NCBI RefSeq assembly: GCF_013100865.1
Contig: NC_048306.1
Span: forward strand, 34,148,334-34,212,333
Source of the DNA: Trachemys scripta elegans
Taxonomy: Eukaryota > Chordata > Testudines > Emydidae
Direction: 5' to 3'
DNA: 64,000 bases
Shown: one piece after another, positions 58,316 to 64,000 of the stretch
How the letters are laid out: each line of letters begins with the position of its first letter
Numbering within the stretch: position 1 is the stretch's first letter
Notes under the pieces: generated by a model
What the model was told of the DNA's origin: nothing
What the model saw: the letters and a program-made list of their open reading frames with translations, nothing else
Database searches by the model: none
Made by a program: the position numbers and the translations under genes

Positions 58316-60316
58316 CCAGATCCAAAAAGGGACTTACAGTTGGCAATACACAGTGTTGCCATCTCTAACTTTTAGATGTCTAGAAAATAATTGGATCTCC
58401 AAAGCCTGAATTAGGCATTTAGGCTCTCTCGTCAATTAATGGGATCCACAAAAGGCAGCCCACTGGGCAGTGAGCTACCTAAGCGATGCAGGGAGGAGGG
58501 TTGATAAGCCCTGTTTTTCACGGTGTTGGATGCCTATCTCTGCATGCAATCTGCAGCCAGGAACCCAGGTTCTGGAGTGAGGTGTTTTAGGTGCCTAAAC
58601 CGGTTCTTAGGAGATTGGGAGGGCCCTGCCTAATACCTCCAAAACAGCTGAACGGAGATGGGGAAGGAGGCAGAAGTGTCCTCTGTGAGCATTAGTCCAG
58701 TGGTATGATATGGAGGACTCTGATTCAGTTTTCCCCTCTGCCTGATGAGGAGAAGGGATTTGAACATGAATACGCCCCTGCTCTGCTGAATGCTCTAATC
58801 ATTGGACAAAGGGGTCTACAGCTGAGAGGTGGGGTTCCCTCAGACTTGACTGGTGAAGCTATTCCACTTTTGTTAAGTATTCTCTGGACCAGCAAAAGGG
58901 TTAGACTCATTCCCTAGTCTGGTGATTAAGGTACTTGCTTGGGGAGGGTCCCGGTTCAAAAGCCTGTTCTGCCTGTTTAAGAAGGGGTTGGAACATGGAT
59001 CTCCAACTACCCAGAGAGATAGGAAGGCCTTGTCCCAATCCCTTCACAGAGCAGGGATGAAGACTTGGGGTCTCTCACAGCCTGGGTGAGTATCCTAACC
59101 ATTGGGGACAAAAGATTCATGTGTCCCAATTAAAATTTATTTTAAAAGTGAAGCATGAGATGCTGCCTTCCTATTTGCATGCTTTTTCCTCCACAGCCTG
59201 GGCAGGGAGGACTTGAATCACCATGTCCATTATCACAGCTTCATATCCTAACTACTGGCCTATTGAGGACTTCTCACATCAGGTTCTTGATTTGGCCCAA
59301 TTACTATTTAATTAAAGTGGAACAGCTTCAAGAGGAAAACCTGCATCAGGCTACCTCACAGCCCAGGGACTGAAGCAGGATCTCTACTCTCCTGGCTCAG
59401 TACCCAAGCCACTGAACTATAGAGGGCTTCTCATGTTTGCTTTGGCCCAGTTACTGTTTAATTAAAGAGGAGCAGCTTCAAGCAGAAAGAATGAGAGGGA
59501 ACCCCACGTCAGCCAGCTGCTAGGACATTCATATGAAAGGTAAGGAGATTGCCATTCAAATCCCTTCTCAACACTGAAGGAGGATTGAACAACCTCTCCC
59601 ATGTCCGCGGCAAGTACCCAAGCCACTGGACTATAAAATGACCTCTGTGTTTTCTGTGGCCAAATTAATATTTAATTAAAGTGGAATGGCTTCAACAAGA
59701 GATGAAGAGCAACCCCCATCAGAATATCTCCTAGTTTAGGGCATTCACTTGTGAGATGGCAGAAGCCTTCTCAGCTAGCAGGGTAAGGAGCTCAATCAGA
59801 GTCTACCACATCTGAGGTGACTGCCCTACCCTCTGGGCTAAAGATGAGACAGAGCTACTTTTTCTCTCAGCACAGTCATCTGAGAGGTGGCAGATCTCTC
59901 CTCAATGCCCTGCAGACAGAGGAAACTGGGGCTAGTACCCTCACCCTTGAGCTAAACCTTATAAGGGAGGCTATCTCCTCCCTGGCTACCTTGAATGGAG
60001 TTAGATGGTCTTGGAGCATGCCTATCAACCAGATCAAGTCCCACAGGGAAGATAGGTAAGGCCTATTTGCCCCTAGTAGAGGATCATGCTGGGTCTTAGG
60101 CATGAGATAAATAGGCATCTAGTGCTTAAACTGAGGTAGCAGGGAACATGCTCAAAGACAGAAATATAGGTGCCTAGAGAACTTTTAGAGCAAAAACGTA
60201 GGTGCCAAGTGAGTTTAGGCACCTAGAGCATTGGGTGGCAGCTGAGCAACAGTTTTGTGGATCACAGTGGTGTGTAAAAATGGGACTTAGGTACCCAATG
60301 CCCTTTATGGATCTGG
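58316..60316. mobile_element. 2.0-kb inverted-repeat element carrying an array of tRNA-like modules
   Basis: The ends CCAGATCCAAAAAGGG and CCCTTTATGGATCTGG are inverted at 15 of 16 positions, and both ends carry TTAGGCACCTA-type words. The interior alternates modules resembling the A box (TAGTCCAGTGGCTTGGGTAC) and B box (GGTTCAAATCC) of tRNA genes. On the - strand: about 58755-58807, 59054-59106, 59208-59265, 59365-59424, 59576-59636, 59789-59844 and 59920-59960. On the + strand: 58914-58964, 59512-59575 and 59731-59780. Modules are separated by AATTAAAGTGGAACAGCTTC-like spacers (near 59310, 59460, 59677). It has no protein gene. I recall related sequence as frequent in turtle genomes but cannot assign a superfamily; no target duplication is visible. 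Confidence 0.6.
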
Positions 60317-61289
60317 TTTTGTGTTCTCATGGTGTGCCCATGACATGTACAGAGCACACACATTCTAAGTTCATGCCCCAGCTCAGCACTGCATCAGTGC
60401 TGTCTCTATCGCCAACTAAAACTCTGCTGGAGTTCCCTCAATAATTTGTCCCATTGTAAAAACAGGTTGGGGAAAGGGGATGCTCCAGTCACTGTCTGAC
60501 TGAAAAATTGTACCCCAGACAATATTCTGGGTCTTTGTCTGGCTTATCACATCTCATGCCAATCTGTCTCCACATTTGCATTTTAGAGCACTTTAAAATT
60601 AAACACAACTCTTCTGGTGGGAGGGGACGAGAGCTGTATCTCAGGAGTCCCTTGACTATAACCCCAAATTTGCATCACAAATATTACCCAAAGCCTTCTC
60701 TAAGCCAATCTCACTCTGCCTATGAACTTTAGAGTGCTTAGAAAGTTTACCTTTAAGCACAAATGTGACCACATCCTTTGTGTGTCTTGTGTATCCCTGT
60801 CTTGCTCACAGCAGCACCACTGTGTAGAACCAAAGTGAAAGGCTAATAATTCTTTGGTTTTATTTTTTTTTTATTTATTCTTTTAAGCTGTATGTTGGTC
60901 AGCTCAGAGAAAGGCCAGTGACACACGTTTGTGGATGCTGCTCATTTTCCCCCTAGCTTTGTTCAAAAGAAAAGTGATTTCTTCTCTTCTGAGGAACAAG
61001 CATGAAATCTCAGCTGTGGTGTTTCAGTAATCTACCTGCATGAGCATTTTTGAGGGCAAAGAACAGAAACACTGAGACATGATCACATTTCAAAAGCTGA
61101 TACAACAGTCTAGGAGGTAGTGATGCCTCTGCCTTTTGATGGCTTTATAAATTAGAACCACTACTTTGAATTCATGGCATGGACAGACCATACCTAACCA
61201 GGGACTTAATGAAGAACCAACGAATAGCTGAATCAAGCAGAATCACTAGTAAGATTTGATGATAGGTAATGGCAGCTTTTTCAGAGTCA

Positions 61290-61671
61290 GCACCCTAATT
61301 CTCACTGATATTTTTATTGTACTGTGATAAGAAGCAATCATCTCTGCATAATGTGTACTATGTGTTGTTTGCTAAGAACACCACAAGTGAGAAACTGCCA
61401 CCAACAATAGCCTCCTTCAGGCAGCACCAGAAACGTGCAAATTATCAGTCGTACATATGGAATCATGTAACAGTTCACTTTCTTCAAGTGTCTCCTGTCA
61501 TCAACAATTGGGTGATAGATAGCGTGGAGTATCCTAAAATGATGGTGCTGCCTGCCACCTGCTCCAGATGCCATCCTCACCTTGGTGCAGTGTAGCTGTG
61601 CAACAAGGAGGAACAAATGCCACAGGGAAGATTCGATGTGCTCCAGTGCATGCAACTGTGACAGCATTTAA
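61290..61671 (+). pseudogene. Nuclease-like element gene, C-terminal part with Cys-rich tail
   Basis: This continues the pseudogene at 55150-57862. In one frame it reads LYCDKKQSSLHNVYYVLFAK, then KLPPTIASFRQHQKRANYQS and YIWNH, the family's conserved C-terminal block. A shift to another frame near 61575 gives LVQCSCATRRNKCHRE, ending CSSACNC and a TAA at 61669-61671. The cysteines follow C-x-C-x6-C-x6-C-x3-C-x-C, a probable metal-binding tail as in other copies. Same strand and motif order show it was once joined to the upstream part. The role of the tail is unknown. Confidence 0.7.
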
Positions 61672-64000
61672 CACATCAGACACAGATTCTGAGGGGAAAC
61701 TGAAACATTTCAACTGCCTGCAAATTACTGTGACTACTTTTGTGAGTATATATAGCTTGAAGTGGTGATGCATTAGACATGCAGTAGCTCATGGTTATAT
61801 GTAGGTGTTACATAAGGATACATGGTTATACTTTGTTATTCTCGCAAAACCTTCTACTAAGAGTCATGACTGTCATATAAGTAGTTTATATGTATTGTCA
61901 CTGGATTCAGTGATAGTAAGATCATTACAGTTGTATCATGTATGCTATAGAGTTATGGCCCCAGCCAAGCAGATAACATCAAAAATACATTTTTTTATAA
62001 TCACAGGGTAGGAGGTTTTGTGTACATAACTTCATCAAAATAGTAGACAGAAAAACTTTTCTCAAATCAGTCTATTCTACAAACAATGACAAATATTTTG
62101 ATGTATAACATGGTACAAATAAGCTCATACTGTCGTGTGACTACAGACTTGCTTTAACCAAAGGTGAAAAAGTAAAAATGCATAAATATATCACTGTGGG
62201 CTAAATATTTTCCAAACTTTCCAAAACAGCAATATTTTGAGTCTATAGTTGCATTAGCAATTGTATTCAGAGGCTTTCTGCCAATTTTGGCCCAAATTAA
62301 ATTATGTTTCTATGAGCTATGGCCATTTTTTGTGATTGTATTATTTTTTCTAATTGGATCCCCAATACTGTTTAAACACTGTGTGATACAGAAAAACGGC
62401 ACATCTCACCTGGTGGTGACCACCAGCTGTACCTAACAGGGTAGCAATGAAATTTTTCTAGCTGATGGGTTACCCCTTTGTGTCCAAAATGGGTCCACAC
62501 TGGTAGACTAATAATGGAGGAGGTTGGTTTGTATAGAAACAAACAAAATAAAGTTGAAGGCAAAGATTTTATTTGGTAAATGTAGGAAAAATGTGTATAA
62601 CTTCTGTCTACCCTAGTTCAGAGCGATAGTGAAAACCTTTTGTAAATATTTGAGTTTGTATTTTTGGGAAATTTCCCCACTCTGTAGTATACTACAGGAT
62701 CTGAAAGTGAGCAGTGTATGTCTGTGTATTGAAACAGCCCTAATCATGCTTTAGAGATCATGCAGTTGGACATCATATGCCATAGTCCAACAGCATTTGA
62801 AGTCCAGTCAATCCACAGTAGTTCTATTCCAGGTTCTGTACAGCATGTTGTCTTGTTAATTAAGATGCTTGTTAATAAACTAGATCACAAAACCAAAGGT
62901 TGCGCTTCTGGATTGTTTTATTCTTTAGGTTTCATGATTACCCTTCTAGGAACATGTGGGTTTTAAATAGTATTTCACAAATTAAAATAAACTCTCCTAC
63001 ATTCTCTCCCTCCTCCCTACCCCAACAAATTCTTCCTCTGTAAAGATATTTATAAATAAAAGTCAGGCAAGTGTTTAATTTCATGTACAAATGTACAACT
63101 TCATGTAGATGAGTAGTAGTCCCCTTGTAGTCAATAGAGCTACTCGTGTGCAAAGTTGAGTATTACAGTTTATAGGATTGGGGTTAATATTAATTACATC
63201 ACACACACACACAATTCTTCATTTGACATGCTTCTTTTTCATTGTAATTCATTAAAAAAGCTTTGGGTTCTTTTAAAGACCTAAAGTATAGTTTCTCAAT
63301 TTGAGCATAAAATGTTACTGAGCTGAGACGAATATCCTCTCAGCTTGAATACAAAGTGATGAAACCACAATCAAAATAAAGAACAAGAGACATCACTGCC
63401 CAATATCCTACTTCAAAATGATTTAATATCCAGTTACAGTATTTCAAAAGACACTTTTGTAATCATGACCCTAACATCTTATTCACTTGCAGATATTCTT
63501 AGAGGAAGTTGTGTGCGTAGATTGTCTGCCTGCTCCACTCTCTGCTACCATCACAAATTTGCCATTTTGCCATCAAAACTGTACACAATACACTTCAGTA
63601 TTTTCCATGGTCACATTGCCAATAAATTAATATCAAATCGGCAGTTGGCTACCATACAATACTTGGAAACATATCTAGCTCTCAACTTAAAAACCTAAAG
63701 GGATCTGTCTGAATGGAACTCAAAATAGAAACTTTCAATGAAGGAGTTGATTATTTTGGCTCTAGATCAGACGCCTCAAGTTCAAAGACCAGATGGACCT
63801 GGCAAGCAGTATATTAAATCAGAGAAGATGCATAATAAGGCAGTGCAGTACCCTATCTGGGATATCACAAGCCCTCGTCACCTGATAAAGGGCCAAATTC
63901 TGGCCTTTTTCAATAAATATTGCAGAAACATAAAGGGGGGGCAGACTTCTGCTTAAGCACATAGTGGGATTTTGAGAGCGGGCTTGAGGAGCGATATAAA
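61672..64000. other. Intergenic AT-rich DNA, little recognised
   Basis: A (CA)n run of about 7 units lies near 63203-63216. The segment 62200-62360 (GAGCTATGGCCATTTTTT) could be 3' noncoding sequence of the nuclease-like element; that is only a suspicion. No gene, RNA gene or transposon end was identified up to the right edge. Confidence 0.45.

Larger units (their letters stand above)
57863..61289. mobile_element. Composite insertion splitting the nuclease-like pseudogene
   Basis: The protein homology stops after AEHPE at about 57860 and resumes at about 61290. The intervening 3.4 kb holds a decayed minisatellite, a 2.0-kb inverted-repeat element (58316-60316), and about 970 bp of unassigned sequence (60416-61289), part of which (61040-61260) may be an old L2/L3-type LINE piece. 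I cannot define outer ends or a target duplication, so it may be several successive insertions. Confidence 0.55.

Noticed and set aside
58755..59960. Possible true tRNA genes at the A/B-box-like modules
   Set aside because: No module can be folded by eye into a full cloverleaf with acceptor stem and anticodon arm. They are tRNA-derived repeats.
1..64000. CRISPR arrays, operons, ribosome-binding sites, plasmid or phage functions
   Set aside because: Nothing prokaryotic is present; gene structure, splice signals and repeats are those of a vertebrate nuclear genome.

Overview
This window is nuclear DNA from a vertebrate, most likely a turtle. It is AT-rich and almost gene-free. It carries decayed PIF/Harbinger, hAT, CR1, MIR-like (CORE-SINE), Gypsy-like LTR and Penelope-like copies, several of them in forms I associate with turtle assemblies. 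No bacterial or viral gene organisation is present. Host-gene assignment rests on one exon; most other calls rest on terminal inverted repeats, target-site duplications (TSDs) or family motifs read by eye.

Layout. Positions 1-2935 hold the right-hand part of a PIF/Harbinger transposon. It has a broken HARBI1-like transposase on the + strand and a broken Myb/SANT-like protein converging on the - strand. An unexplained + strand reading frame lies inside the Myb intron. From about 2940 to 49914 I see only intron-like DNA with inserted repeats: a Harbinger MITE (5806-6088), other MITEs, hAT copies with 8-bp TSDs, MIR-like fragments, a CR1 fragment, and three LTR-like units (17.6, 30.3 and 33.0 kb), all on the - strand. 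At 35.33-36.41 kb a head-to-head Penelope-like insertion sits beside a single N and a 441-nt near-perfect inverted duplication, which looks like an assembly error. At 49915-50303 lies the last coding exon of a delta-type protocadherin, best matched to PCDH11X, followed by a 3'UTR of about 3.9 kb. The sequence to its left is therefore probably the last PCDH11X intron, with the gene running on the + strand.

Downstream of PCDH11X, 55.15-57.86 kb and 61.29-61.67 kb hold two pieces of one decayed gene. It belongs to a multicopy, mobile-element-like family. Its conserved motifs resemble the XPG/FEN1 nuclease fold, and it ends in a Cys-rich tail. It was split first by a 356-bp hAT with a perfect TSD, and again by a composite of about 3.4 kb. 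That composite contains a decayed minisatellite, which is itself interrupted by a 2.0-kb inverted-repeat element packed with about ten tRNA-like A/B-box modules on both strands.

The only feature likely to be functional host coding sequence is the PCDH11X terminal exon. The strongest leads are the FEN/XPG-like element family, the hammerhead-ribozyme-like motifs in the Penelope ends, the tRNA-like array, the Harbinger intron ORF and the probable misassembly at 35.5-36.0 kb.
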